From Thiothrix caldifontis (GTDB lineage Bacteria > Pseudomonadota > Gammaproteobacteria > Thiotrichales > Thiotrichaceae), in assembly GCF_900107695.1 (NCBI RefSeq), contig NZ_FNQP01000024.1, forward strand, positions 1 through 47,170: a stretch of DNA of 47,170 nucleotides, read 5' to 3'. A model generated the notes under the pieces. The model saw only the letters and a program-made list of their open reading frames with translations. It was not told where the DNA came from and made no database searches. Position numbers and translations under genes: made by a program. Below are positions 8,515 through 18,600 of the stretch, piece by piece. Position 1 is the stretch's first letter; the number at the start of each line of letters is the position of its first letter.

Positions 8515-8927
8515 TCTTACTGGATACCAATGTCATTTCCGAGTTGATGAAGGCAAAGCCTGAACCCAATGTCTTGGCATGGGCAGATCAGCAACTGGAT
8601 ACGGATTTGTATTTTTCCGCCATTAGCAAGGGTGAGGTGGAATGGGGTATCGCATTGCTGGCAGACGGCAAACGCAAGCAGCACTTGGCGGATGCGGCTG
8701 TCGAAGTGTTTGCGATGTTTGAGGGGCGTTGTCTGGATTATACTTGCCATGTTTCGCCGTTTTACGTGGCAGTTGCGCTGCATTCAAAGCAAGTGGGTCG
8801 CCCGATGAGTATTGAGGATATGCTGATTGCAGCGGTGGCACAGGCGAATAATGCGATGCTAGCGACGCGCAATGTGACCGATTTTGATTTTTTGCCGGGG
8901 TTGGTGTTGGTGAATCCGTGGGGGTGA
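8511..8927 (+). CDS. VapC/FitB-like PIN-domain toxin
   Basis: This 138-residue single PIN domain is a Mg-dependent ribonuclease of the type II toxin family; relatives cut tRNA or rRNA. The acidic active-site residues are visible: Asp5 (LLDTNVISEL), Glu42 (KGEVEWG), Asp103 (SIEDMLIAA) and Asp124 (TRNVTDFDF). The length is normal and the active site looks intact, so the toxin is probably functional. Its target cannot be read from the sequence. It is the second gene of the pair whose antitoxin precedes it. Confidence 0.9.
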   Translation: MILLDTNVISELMKAKPEPNVLAWADQQLDTDLYFSAISKGEVEWGIALLADGKRKQHLADAAVEVFAMFEGRCLDYTCHVSPFYVAVALHSKQVGRPMSIEDMLIAAVAQANNAMLATRNVTDFDFLPGLVLVNPWG

Positions 8928-8969
8928 TGCCAGCATTTTTGAACACTGTAGCACGCAGGGAATTTCCGC

Positions 8970-8975
8970 TATAAT
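8970..8975 (+). promoter_or_regulatory. Likely -10 box for prfC
   Basis: A perfect TATAAT sits 35-40 bases upstream of the prfC ATG. No convincing -35 is found at 16-18 bases; TTGAAC at 8939-8944 is too far away. The leader would be about 30 bases long and has no clear Shine-Dalgarno sequence. Confidence 0.35.
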
Positions 8976-9010
8976 CACCCCCTTTCCAACAGCCCAACCC
9001 CGTGGACACC

Positions 9011-10603
9011 ATGACCGATCGCCTTCAAGAAACCGCCCGCCGCCGCACCTTCGCCATTATTTCCCACCCGGATGCTGGGAAAACCACCATGACCGAAAAG
9101 GTGCTGCTCTTCGGGGGTGCAATTCAGCTTGCGGGCACGATCAAAGGGCGCAAAGCCGGTCGCCACGCCACCTCCGACTGGATGACGATGGAAAAAGAAC
9201 GCGGCATTTCCGTCACCTCATCCGTGATGCAGTTTCCCTACAACGGGCGTATCGTCAACCTGCTCGACACACCGGGGCATGAAGACTTCTCGGAAGACAC
9301 CTACCGCGTGTTAACCGCCGTCGATTCCGCCCTCATGGTCATCGACGTAGCTAAGGGTGTCGAAGAACGCACCATCAAACTCATGGAAGTCTGCCGCCTG
9401 CGTGACACGCCGATCATGACATTCATCAACAAGCTCGACCGCGAAGGTAAAGAACCGATTGAATTGCTGGATGAAGTTGAAACCGTCCTCAATATCCAAT
9501 GCGCCCCGATTACTTGGCCTATTGGCATGGGCAAGCGCCTCAAAGGGATTTACCACCTCTACGAAGACAAAGTAATCCTCTACAAACCCAGTACCGAACG
9601 CCGTCAGGATTACGACGAAATCCAAGGGCTAGACAACCCCGAACTCGACAAACTGCTCGGCACGCAAGCCGACGAATTACGCGAAGAAATCGAGCTGGTA
9701 AAAGGCGCAAGCCACGAATTTGACCTGCAAGCCTACCTTGAAGGTAAGTTGACCCCAGTGTATTTCGGTACAGCCTTAAACAGCTTTGGCATCCGCGAAC
9801 TGCTGGATGGTTTCGTGGAAAATGCCCCTGCGCCGCAAGCTCGCCCGACCACCACCCGCAAAGTCGAAGCAGCCGAAGAACCATTCACCGGTTTCGTCTT
9901 CAAAATCCAAGCGAATATGGATCCGCAACACCGCGACCGTATGGCATTCATGCGCATCTGTTCCGGCAAGTTTGAAAAGGGCATGAAGGTCAAACACGTG
10001 CGTATCGGCAAGGATGTAAAAATCCCCGACGCGCTCACCTTTATGGCATCCGACCGCGAACACGTCGAAGATGCTTACCCCGGCGACATTATCGGCTTGC
10101 ACAACCACGGCAGCATCCGCATTGGTGATACCTTCACGATGGGCGAAAACCTGCAATTCACTGGCATCCCCAACTTCGCGCCAGAACTGTTTCGCCGTGC
10201 GCAACTCCGCGATCCGCTGAAAATGAAGCAGTTGCAGAAAGGTTTGGAGCAGTTGTGCGAAGAGGGCGCAACCCAGCTTTTTAAGCCGATCAACAACAAC
10301 GATCTGATCCTCGGCGCGGTCGGTGTATTGCAGTTCGATGTGGTGGCGCAACGCCTCAAAGACGAATACAAAGTCGATGCGATGTTTGAAGGCGTGAACG
10401 TGCAAACGGCACGTTGGGTGACATCCACCAACGAGAAAAAGTTTGAGGAATTCAAAGCCAAGGCGGCGCAGAATTTGGCTTACGATCATGCGGGCGAATT
10501 GGTGTATATCGCACCGACCCGCGTGAACTTGCAAATGGCTCAGGAAAAATGGCCGGACATCAAATTCCATTCCACCCGCGAGCATGGTGTGGCAACAGGC
10601 TGA
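9011..10603 (+). CDS. prfC: Peptide chain release factor 3 (RF3)
   Basis: RF3 is a GTPase that removes RF1 or RF2 from the ribosome after peptide release. The 530-residue protein has the translational GTPase motifs: SHPDAGKTT (G1), the RGISVTSSV switch region (G2), [10 protein letters not shown] (G3) and FINKLDRE (G4). An RF3 C-terminal domain follows ([16 protein letters not shown]), and the protein ends in an ALVYIAP-like segment ([13 protein letters not shown]). The length matches E. coli RF3 (529). I prefer the ATG at 9011 because [17 protein letters not shown] lines up with family N-termini; an in-frame GTG lies 9 bases earlier. It is single and not in an operon; a strong hairpin follows. 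Confidence 0.96.
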   Translation: MTDRLQETARRRTFAIISHPDAGKTTMTEKVLLFGGAIQLAGTIKGRKAGRHATSDWMTMEKERGISVTSSVMQFPYNGRIVNLLDTPGHEDFSEDTYRVLTAVDSALMVIDVAKGVEERTIKLMEVCRLRDTPIMTFINKLDREGKEPIELLDEVETVLNIQCAPITWPIGMGKRLKGIYHLYEDKVILYKPSTERRQDYDEIQGLDNPELDKLLGTQADELREEIELVKGASHEFDLQAYLEGKLTPVYFGTALNSFGIRELLDGFVENAPAPQARPTTTRKVEAAEEPFTGFVFKIQANMDPQHRDRMAFMRICSGKFEKGMKVKHVRIGKDVKIPDALTFMASDREHVEDAYPGDIIGLHNHGSIRIGDTFTMGENLQFTGIPNFAPELFRRAQLRDPLKMKQLQKGLEQLCEEGATQLFKPINNNDLILGAVGVLQFDVVAQRLKDEYKVDAMFEGVNVQTARWVTSTNEKKFEEFKAKAAQNLAYDHAGELVYIAPTRVNLQMAQEKWPDIKFHSTREHGVATG

Positions 10604-10614
10604 TCTTTTGAGCT

Positions 10615-10646
10615 AAAAAAAAAGCTACACAGGGGAACCGGTAGCT
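10615..10646 (-). terminator. Rho-independent terminator for the first TPR regulator gene
   Basis: Read on the minus strand, AGCTAC (10646-10641) pairs with GTAGCT (10628-10623) across a 12-base loop and is followed by nine T residues (10623-10615). It lies about 110 bases beyond the stop of the minus-strand regulator gene ending at 10759 and just past prfC, so it would also stop antisense transcription into prfC. Confidence 0.6.
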
Positions 10647-10650
10647 GTAA

Positions 10651-10662
10651 CTTGCGAGGGAT
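10651..10662 (-). repeat. Conserved 12-base motif ATCCCTCGCAAG, copy 1
   Basis: ATCCCTCGCAAG on the minus strand lies a few bases before the terminator stem. An identical 12-mer is found at 12445-12456, again just upstream of a hairpin with a T tract and again preceded by an A-rich ACACA stretch. The function is unknown. Confidence 0.5.
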
Positions 10663-10680
10663 TTTTGTGTTTTTATGACG

Positions 10681-10718
10681 AATTTAAACCAGAGTCCTGC
10701 ACGACTCTGGTTTAAATT
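10681..10718. terminator. Perfect 15-bp hairpin between convergent prfC and the TPR regulator gene
   Basis: AATTTAAACCAGAGT (10681-10695) and its exact complement (10704-10718) flank an 8-base loop. It lies between two converging genes and can act in either direction: the A/T-rich outer part of the stem gives a T-rich tail on both strands. It probably ends prfC transcripts. Confidence 0.6.
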
Positions 10719-10758
10719 CTAGCAGCATAGTGTAGCGCCCGTAAGTAACGGCTGGCTG

Positions 10759-12303
10759 TTACCGTAAGTTCTGGGGTAGGTGTGACCAGATTTGCTGGAT
10801 AATGCGGTTCGTTTGTTGCGGGAAATCGTGTGTCAGTTTACGGCTGGCCTGCGCAAAATTAGGGTGTTTATTCTGCAACTGCTGGTATTCCTTCAACCCT
10901 TCTTCCAGCCGTTGGTTACATTGATAAAGTGCAGAGCGTAGTAGCGGTGTCCAAAGGTGGTTGAGTCTGACCTTCTTAATTTCCTGCATGGCTTTTAAAT
11001 AACGTCCTTCCCGATAATGGCAAATGGACAGGGGAAGGTGATACCAGTTAGCGTAGGTTGGGCTGGTGTTAATGCTGTCTTGTATAAGCTGCGCCCCGAT
11101 TTGCCATTTACCTAACCCGATGTAAATTAAACCAAGGTGGATATGCAGGTAACTGTCTAATGTGTTGAGCGTCTGTGCTTGTTCTGCGGCTATCTGGCAG
11201 CGTTCGTGGTCTCCGTTAAACAAGTGGGCTGCTGCATGGTATGCGTGTGAATAAGCATTAGCGGGAGCCAGTTGCAGCAAGGTATTCACAGCATGAGCCA
11301 CTTTGGTTTCAATGGATTCAATGATGTGGTATTTCAAGCCATATTCTGTGAGGCAATGATTGATATAGATAAATAAGGCTGATATGTCATTGGGGGTTTG
11401 CTCAAGCCGTTGTGTGCAGGCTTGCCAACTGGGACGGAAGGTTGAGGGGGATGGATTCCATATGTATTGGCGTACTGCAACCAATACCTGATGCTGGGCA
11501 GCGATGGGTTTACCTGAATCTAGCTGCTGGCGCACCCAATAGTGATGCGCCACACCTGTTTCGTAGTTGATGGTATCGTGAGCGATTCGCTTGAATATCG
11601 GGTTAATGATTGCCGGTGTTGGGTAGCTTTTCTCCAATGGAAAATGGTGTCCCCAGATAATTTGCTGGTTCAAGCGCTGCACCAAGCTGCATTTGAGGCT
11701 ATAGCCCGATTCAGTGGGGTAAATGTCAAAAAATAGAATGAAATCTGCGCCGGATTGTTGCCAGACATCAGACTGCCACGATGTGTTTGCCAGTGTTACC
11801 TGACAAAAACTGAATTTTTCCAAGGCTGCTACATAATCATGAGCCAGACGGACGATGAACGGTTCACTGCTTGCCTCTGTCATGAAGCTGCGGGGGATGC
11901 AGACAATCTTGGGGCCTTGTGTCGTGCTATCGTCAACGTCAATCGGGGCGCGTATAACCTTATGCTGCTGTAAATGTTGCGTGAAAACAGGCTGGTAACT
12001 GCCAGTGGGAAGCGTGATACGTACTGCATTAAAACGCCCCTCTGTTGCGTAATAGTCTGCTAATTGTTTGCGTAAGCGACCTGCTTGTATGCGTACCAGC
12101 GGATTGTCGATGTCGTCAAAATCCGCTGGTTTACCCAGCCCTTGGATGGCGATGAAATGCTGAGTGAGATGATCGGTGTGACCCGCAAGGGTTTCCGTCA
12201 CAATATAATGCAGAAACTTTTGCAAGGCTTTGCTGGAGCGAAAACAGCGGCTAGTGAGGATGCGCTCTAACTCTGATTGTACAGCGCTATGATCCGGCTT
12301 CAT
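10759..12303 (-). CDS. TPR regulator paralogue 1 (putative winged-helix N-terminus, TolB-like middle, TPR C-terminus)
   Basis: About 514 residues. The ATG at 12303 is chosen because it gives the same spacing to the conserved SELxxIL helix as in the two paralogues at 22946-24364 and 24565-26148; GTG and ATG codons lie upstream at 12327 and 12321. Residues 1-100 carry a conserved block (FRSSKALQKFLHYIV, GLGKPADFDDIDNPLVRIQ, AGRLRKQLADYY, RITLPTGSYQPVF). The pattern of a basic helix RLRKQL followed by a hairpin with GxY resembles the recognition helix and wing of OmpR-type DNA-binding domains. Residues about 130-270 resemble the TolB-like segment found between the DNA-binding and TPR parts of CadC/HilA-like regulators. 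Residues about 300-500 are helical TPR-like repeats (HLGLIYIGLGKWQIGAQLIQ). No membrane segment is seen. Its own start is preceded by operator site A and a leader hairpin. A regulatory role is inferred. Confidence 0.75.
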   Translation of the reverse strand: MKPDHSAVQSELERILTSRCFRSSKALQKFLHYIVTETLAGHTDHLTQHFIAIQGLGKPADFDDIDNPLVRIQAGRLRKQLADYYATEGRFNAVRITLPTGSYQPVFTQHLQQHKVIRAPIDVDDSTTQGPKIVCIPRSFMTEASSEPFIVRLAHDYVAALEKFSFCQVTLANTSWQSDVWQQSGADFILFFDIYPTESGYSLKCSLVQRLNQQIIWGHHFPLEKSYPTPAIINPIFKRIAHDTINYETGVAHHYWVRQQLDSGKPIAAQHQVLVAVRQYIWNPSPSTFRPSWQACTQRLEQTPNDISALFIYINHCLTEYGLKYHIIESIETKVAHAVNTLLQLAPANAYSHAYHAAAHLFNGDHERCQIAAEQAQTLNTLDSYLHIHLGLIYIGLGKWQIGAQLIQDSINTSPTYANWYHLPLSICHYREGRYLKAMQEIKKVRLNHLWTPLLRSALYQCNQRLEEGLKEYQQLQNKHPNFAQASRKLTHDFPQQTNRIIQQIWSHLPQNLR

Positions 12304-12406
12304 GGTGTGTAGGGGTAACATCAGCACTACTTACTCTATAAATCATGGCGATAAGTATAACACTATTAGGAAAATGACTTGAAATTCAGGAAAAATTGCA
12401 TTGACG

Positions 12407-12439
12407 AAAAAAAGGCTATCAGTCGGGGCTGATAGCCTT
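12407..12439 (-). terminator. Hairpin with T tract between the giant gene and TPR regulator 1
   Basis: On the minus strand an 11-bp perfect stem (AAGGCTATCAG / CTGATAGCCTT at 12439-12412, 6-base loop) runs into a T tract (12413-12407). It is a good intrinsic terminator. It may end the transcript of the giant gene (stop at 12626). Because it lies between operator site A and the regulator ATG at 12303, it could instead be an attenuator in the leader of that regulator. Confidence 0.6.
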
Positions 12440-12444
12440 CAGGG

Positions 12445-12456
12445 CTTGCGAGGGAT
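12445..12456 (-). repeat. Conserved 12-base motif ATCCCTCGCAAG, copy 2
   Basis: This is identical to the 12-mer at 10651-10662, with the same order: an A-rich ACACA stretch, the 12-mer, a hairpin, then a T tract. The two copies belong to different genes, so this is a repeated regulatory or processing module and not a chance overlap with coding sequence. Confidence 0.5.
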
Positions 12457-12515
12457 AGTGTGTTTTTTAAAATTAATTACTAATAGAGTGTTAGTGTGTA
12501 AATCTTAACAACAGG

Positions 12516-12577
12516 TGAACAGTAACATCGTGTAACCGTGAACAATAGTAACCAAAACATGTTACCCAAAATGTTCA
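12516..12577. promoter_or_regulatory. Operator cluster, site A (AGTAAC-N8-GTTAC) upstream of TPR regulator 1
   Basis: The core palindrome is AGTAAC (12547-12552), 8 bases, GTTAC (12561-12565). It sits in a wider symmetric array: TGAACAGTAAC at 12516-12526, TGAACAATAGTAAC at 12539-12552 and TGTTCA at 12572-12577. A further inverted piece, ATTACTGTTCA, is at 12608-12618. The core is about 244 bases upstream of the regulator ATG. The distance from GTTAC to TGTTCA (11 bases) is the same as at site D. The rest of the 322-base gap 12304-12625 holds the leader hairpin, the 12-mer and a second hairpin. Confidence 0.6.
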
Positions 12578-12580
12578 CGA

Positions 12581-12605
12581 CTAGGGGAGATCTATTCTCC
12601 CCTAG
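12581..12605. terminator. Perfect 10-bp hairpin just after the giant gene
   Basis: CTAGGGGAGA (12581-12590) and TCTCCCCTAG (12596-12605) flank a 5-base loop 20 bases beyond the stop of the giant gene. There is no T tract on either side, so it may protect the 3' end of the transcript or pause polymerase and not act as a terminator by itself. Confidence 0.4.
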
Positions 12606-12625
12606 TAATTACTGTTCAGTTGCCA

Positions 12626-15600
12626 CTATTTGGGAAGCCCTCCATTAATGACATAGTTGGCAGCAAAAGTGGCATTGCCAGGGTGTAATAAGACGTTGCC
12701 CAACAGTGGGTTAATGTCATTATTGGGGCCTGCGTATAAGGTCAGGCCGTCCAAGTTCACGTCGGTATTATAGTACCCTTGCAAGCTGTAGTTGACGTTG
12801 GCGTCTGCATTGCCTATCTGGGTCAGGATAGTCCCCAAGATCAGGTTGCTGTCATTGCCAATGCCGTTAGCAATGACGCTGCTGCTGGTATTGGCATCAC
12901 CTGCCCACATCAGTGCCACTGTTTTGCCATCCATGCGGTCATGAAGGCCAAACGTGGTGGTTGCTGGTAAGGTGAAGTCTACTAGCTTCGCCGTATCACT
13001 GGATAATACCTGTGGCAACTTGGTGTTGACTCCCAAGTGGTTACGGTGGCGTACCGTGACATGGTAGAGACCTGCCTTGATACCACTGAAGCCTAGGGTG
13101 CTGGAGCCAGTATCGGCTGCTACCACATCACCGTCACGTTGCAGCACGGCCGCCTGTGCAGCGATCACCTTGGTTGCCAGCAGCGGGTCACGCAGTTCCA
13201 CCAGTACCCAGTCGGTCATGGCGTCATTGCCGGTCATGGCCTTGACGGCGGTTCCAAGCTCTTCAGTGCCAGCATAATTCCAAGGTGCCGCAGCATACGG
13301 CTGGCTGTCAGGGATCAGCCCTTTGCTGCGCAGCTTGTCATGCATCATACCATCGGTGCTGCTATAGGCTCCTTGCAGGAAGGTGCGGACTTGCAGTTTC
13401 ACACTATTGCTGGTGGTGCAATCCTGCGGCGTACCGTAGTTGCCTAGGTAGTGGTTTTCACCCGCCGTTCCCCAACCGAGGTTGTTGAACTGGTTGCCGG
13501 GGTTGCTACTGGCGGAGTTTGGCAACGTATTGAACGCATCCGTATTCTCCATCACGCTAACGTTACCTTCGCAGTCGTTGTCGTTGCTGAAGTTGAAAAC
13601 TTCGATTTCCTTGCCTGCCTGCCAACCGAAGGCACTGCTGCCCGTGGGTGAGAAGGTGAAGGACAGGTAATCAGAGTCTGTGGTTTCAGTTGGTGCATTG
13701 CTGCGTGAATCCTGCATCCAGGTTACACCTGTGATGGTGCTCTTCAGGTTGTTGGCAATGAACTGGCTTGTACCGATACCGTGTGGCACTTTCAGGGTGA
13801 TTTGCCCGGTCATGCTCACGTTGTTGGTCGGTGTTGCCTGCGGGCGCATATACACACGGTAGCGGTTGGAACCGGCATCACGGCGCACGCTGTATTCCAG
13901 CACAGGCTCAGCGGTACTGCTAACGGCAATGACCAGCACGTGCGGGGTGCAAACATTGCTGCTGTCGCATACTTTTAGCATCACGATGTAAGCGTTGTCC
14001 TTGTTGGTGTCCTTGGGTGACTCGTAGTCCGGTGCTGCCTTGAAGGTCAGTACCCCGGTCGCTGGGTCAAGGTTGAACAGGGCATTGTCTGTCACCGCGC
14101 TGTCATCCAATGTGTAAGTCAGCGGATCATCGTCAGTGGCTTCTACGTCAATGACAGTGCCAGTACCGTTTTCAGAAAAGAGCACGCTGTTGCCGGAGGT
14201 GATCTGCGGGGCAACGTTCGGTTTGCTGGCAGGATCCAGCGGGTCAGTGCCAGCGGTTTTTTCCGCAAGGTTGCCGTAACCGTCACCGTCGGAGTCGTTG
14301 TCCGGGTTGCTGTCTTCAGCATCCAGTTCATCGACCACGCCGTCGTCGTCGCTGTCTACCAAGGCAGATTCGATAGCGTCAATCTTGTTGTCGCTGTCGG
14401 TATCGACCGGAGTGTTCAGATTGGCACCGATTTCAGCCTTGTCGTCCTTGCCGTCAGCATCAGTGTCAGCCAGCAGCGGGTCAGTGCCGAGGGTCTTTTC
14501 ACTGATGTTGCCGAGGCCGTCACCGTCGTTGTCGTTGGTGGGGTCGAGGTTGTCCTTGTCCTGCTCGTCCACCACGCCGTCGTTGTCGCTGTCTGCCTTG
14601 CTGGATTCGATGGCGTCGGCTTTGCCGTCACCGTCGGAGTCCACTGGGGCGTTCACATCTGCGCCAACTTCGGTTTTGTCGTCCTTGCCGTCGCCGTCGG
14701 TGTCAGCCAGTAGCGGGTTGGTTCCCGCAGTGGCTTCGTCGCTGTCGGGCAGGCCGTCGTTGTCGTCGTCGGTGTCGGTCACGTCAGGTGTGCCGTCAGC
14801 GTCGGTGTCCACCGGCTTGCTGGTCGGGTCGAGCGGGTTGCTGCCTGCGGCGGTTTCCACGCTGTTGTTGATGCCGTCACCGTCGTTGTCGTTGTCATTG
14901 GCGTTGTCTTCGTCCAGTTCATCAACCTCGCCATCGCTGTCGGTGTCGGTGAGGATGGATTCGAGTGCGTCAATGATCGCGTCGCCGTCGGTGTTGGTCG
15001 GGGCATTGAGGTTTGCGCCGACTTCAGCCTTGTCGTTTTCACCGTCGTTGTCGGTGTCAGCTTTGGTCGGGTCAGTGCCGAGGGCGGCTTCTTCAGCATC
15101 ATCCAGACCGTCGCCGTCGGTGTCGGGGATGTCAGCGTCGAGTTCGTCCTTCACACCATCACTGTCGGTGTCGAGGGTGGCGGATTCTACCGCGTCGATC
15201 TTGCCGTCGTGGTCGGTGTCGGTCGGGTGAGCAAGGTCAGCCCCGACTTCTGCCGCGTCCAGCTTGCCGTCGCCGTCGGTGTCATCACTCAGCGGGTTGG
15301 TGCCGAGCAGTTTTTCCTGGGCGTTGGTGAGGCCGTCGTTGTCGGAGTCGTTGCTGCCAGTGGTGTCATCAGCGTCGAATTCGTCTTTCACGCCGTCGCT
15401 GTCAGCGTCGGTGTCGTCGGATTCGAGCGCGTCATTGCCGCCAGTGCCGTCGGTGTTGGTCGGGTTGTTGACATCGGTGCCGATTTCCGCTTTGTCGTTT
15501 TCACCGTCATTGTCGGTGTCGGTTTTCAGCGGGTCAGTGCCAAGGGTTTGTTCCTCGGCATTGGTCAGGCCGTCGTTGTCGGAGTCATTCGCGCCGGTGG

Positions 15601-18600
15601 TGTCATCGGCATCGAATTCATCGGCTACGCCGTCGTTGTCAGCGTCGGTTTTGCTGGATTCGAGTGCGTCGATGGCTCCTGTACCGTCGTTGTTGAGCGG
15701 GCTGGCAACGTTTGCGCCAACTTCTGCACCGTCGTTTTCACCATCGTTGTCGGTGTCGACCTTCAGCGGGTCAGTGCCGAGGGTTTTTTCCTGTGCGTTG
15801 GTGAGACCGTCGGTGTCGGAGTCGTTGTCAGGGCTGGCATCATCAGCGTCGAACTCGTCCGCTACCCCGTCATTGTCAGCGTCGAGGATGCTGGATTCTT
15901 TCGCGTCGATTTTGCCGTCCTTGTCCGTATCCAGCGGAGTGCTGACGTTTGTGCCCACTTCGGCCTTGTCGTTTTCACCATCGCCGTCGCTGTCTGCCAG
16001 AGCCGGGTCAGTGCCAAGGGAGGCTTCTTCTGCGTCGGTCAGGCCGTCACTGTCGGTATCGGTGGCAGGCGGTTTGCTGTTGGGGTCAAGCGGGTCAGTG
16101 CCTGCCAGTTTTTCCGCAGCGTTGCCACTACCGTCCCCGTCAGAGTCGTTGTTGGGGTCAACATCGTCAGCGTCGGACTCGTCGGCTACCCCGTCGCTGT
16201 CAGCGTCAAGGATGCTGGATTCGACTGCATCGTTTTTGCCGTCATTGTCGTTGTCGAGAGGGGTTGCCAGGTTTTCAATTTCTGCCATGTCCGCTTCGCC
16301 GTCAGCGTCAGTGTCGGTTTTGCGTGGGTCAGTGCCTAGGCTTTTTTCCTGTGCATTGGTCAAGCCGTCACCGTCGGTGTCGTTGTTGGGGTTGGTGTCG
16401 TCAGCATCGAACTCGTCGGCTACACCGTCGCTGTCAGCGTCCAGAATGCTGGATTCAACCGCATCCTTCTTGCTGTCAGCGTCATTGTCGAGCGGGGAAG
16501 CGACGTTGCTGATCTCTGCCATGTCGTTTTCACCGTCGTTGTCGGTATCGTCTTGCAACGGGTCAGTGCCAAGGATTTTTTCCTGAGCATTGGTGAGGCC
16601 GTCGTTGTCGGAGTCGTTGTCAGCCGAAGCATCATCGGCGTCGAATTCGTCCGCTACCCCATCGCTGTCAGCGTCGAGGATGCTGGATTCGAGTGCGTCA
16701 ATGCCACCCGTGCCATCGGTGTTGAGCGGGTTGGCTGGGGTTGCGCCCACTTCCACACCGTCTTTTTCACCGTCGTTGTCGGTGTCATCTTGCAGCGGGT
16801 CAGTGCCGAGGATTTTTTCCTGGGCATTGGTGAGGCCGTCGTTGTCAGAGTCGTTGTCAGCAGAAGTATCGTCTGCATCCAGTTCATCCACCACGCCGTC
16901 CAGGTCGCTGTCGAGGTCGTCGGATTCGAGGGCATCATTGCCACCCGTGCCGTCAGTGTTTTGCGGGGCATTCACATCCGTGCCGATTTCCACACCGTCT
17001 TTTTCACCGTCGTTGTCAGTGTCATCCTTCAGTGGGTCAGTGCCGAGGGTTTTTTCCTGTGCGTTGGTGAGGCCGTCGTTGTCGGAATCGTTGTCAGCAG
17101 AAGCATCATCGGCATCGAATTCGTCCTTCACCCCGTCGTTGTCAGCGTCAGCGGTGCTGGATTCCTTGGCGTCGTTTTTACCATCACCGTCAGTATCGGT
17201 GGGTGAGGCGACATCGCCGATTTCAGTCGCGTCGTTTTCGCCGTCACCGTCACTGTCCGCATTGTTGGGGTCAGTGCCGAGGGTGGCTTCCTGCGAGTCG
17301 GTCAGACCGTCAGAGTCGGTGTCGCCATCGACTACTGCTGCGACTGTCACCTGCGTGGTGTTGGACTTCATGGGTTTTGGCATGAAGGCCGCCGGACTGT
17401 CTTCCGGGGTAATTTCCGCTGCTGTCACCATCTGCGTGCCAGTAGCAAGGGTGTTGCTGTTGGCCTGGATGGTCAGGGTGGATGTCCCCACTGGCACGGT
17501 CATGCCGATGATTTGCAGGTTGCTTTCGGCTGCGTAATCGCCCACCACAGTACCGCCATTGCTGTTGGTCAGGGTGTTGGCAACGAAGCTGGAGCCTGCC
17601 CACGGTGCAGTACGGAAGTTCACCTTGACCGGGTTGCTTTCAGTATTGTTGAAAGTGACGGTGTAAGTGAAGATGCCGTTTTGTGGCACGCTGGCCTTGT
17701 CCGCTGTCATGGAGACGGCGACGTTGGCAGTCGGGTAAGGTTGTGGACTGATCACCACTGGGGTCGGGTCAGCCGCGCCTGCTTGCGCCGGGTCATCGGA
17801 CAGGTAGTTGTTGCCATTGACCGTGAAGCCCGCCTGATTCTGGAAGGTGCCTTCCGCTGCGGCGGTGGCATCCAGCATCAGGTAGGACTTGCCGGGTGGC
17901 AATGTTACCGTGGTGCTGAAGTTCTGGCTGTCCTTGTACTCGTTGGTATCCGCAAGGGTCAAGGCAGTCGCCAGTGAATCATCCGCCCATTTCAAGCCTG
18001 CGGGCAGGGTGTCGCTGAAGTTGACGGTTTTTGCGCCGCAACTCAGGTTTTCCAGCTCAAACTTGAAGGTGACATCATCGCCCACGAAGTTGCTGCCGCC
18101 GGATACCAGTTTACGGATGTAAACATTGTCCGGGGTTGGCGGCGGTGGTGCGGTCTGACATTGCACATCAATACCTTTCACCTGAATGTCGTTGAACATG
18201 TGGGAAATGTTGTAGGTGTTGATGAGGGTGTAGTCGATCTGCACGGTGTCTACCGGGCGGTCAAAGTTGATGAACACGCGCCCAGGATTCAGGCAATCCC
18301 AGTGCAGTGTGCCACCTTTGGCTTCGTCAATGGCTGGCAAGGTTGCCGCCCACTGGGTGTAGTAGGGGGTTTTCGCCAGTGACAGTTTTGGTGTGACGGT
18401 AGTGCCGCCCAGCTTGCCGGTGATTTTCAGGTGGTCTTGATTGACGTAGTAGTCCACGTCGCACACTTCCATGCTGACACCCATCGCTGGCTTGTCCATC
18501 GCCATCTTGAAAGTGATGGGTTGTGCACCTTGCGCAGACGTTGACCAGCGTGGAATCCAGATGCTCTTCCAGTATTGGACAGGGTAGTAGTCCACCTGTT

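Noticed and set aside
9776-10585. 269-codon minus-strand frame inside prfC
   Set aside because: prfC is a certain gene with all GTPase motifs; the opposite-strand frame is a shadow of biased codon use.
14219-17330. CRISPR array (regular repeats at about 235-base intervals)
   Set aside because: The repeats are coding, imperfect and follow the protein repeat unit; there are no short repeats with unique spacers and no cas genes.
14298-17537. Long open frames (310-440 codons, Ser/Val-rich) on the plus strand across the thrombospondin repeat region
   Set aside because: They are antisense to the Asp-rich repeats; GAC/GAT codons read backwards give GTC/ATC and TCG/TCA in other frames without stops. 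They have no ribosome sites and no protein family character.
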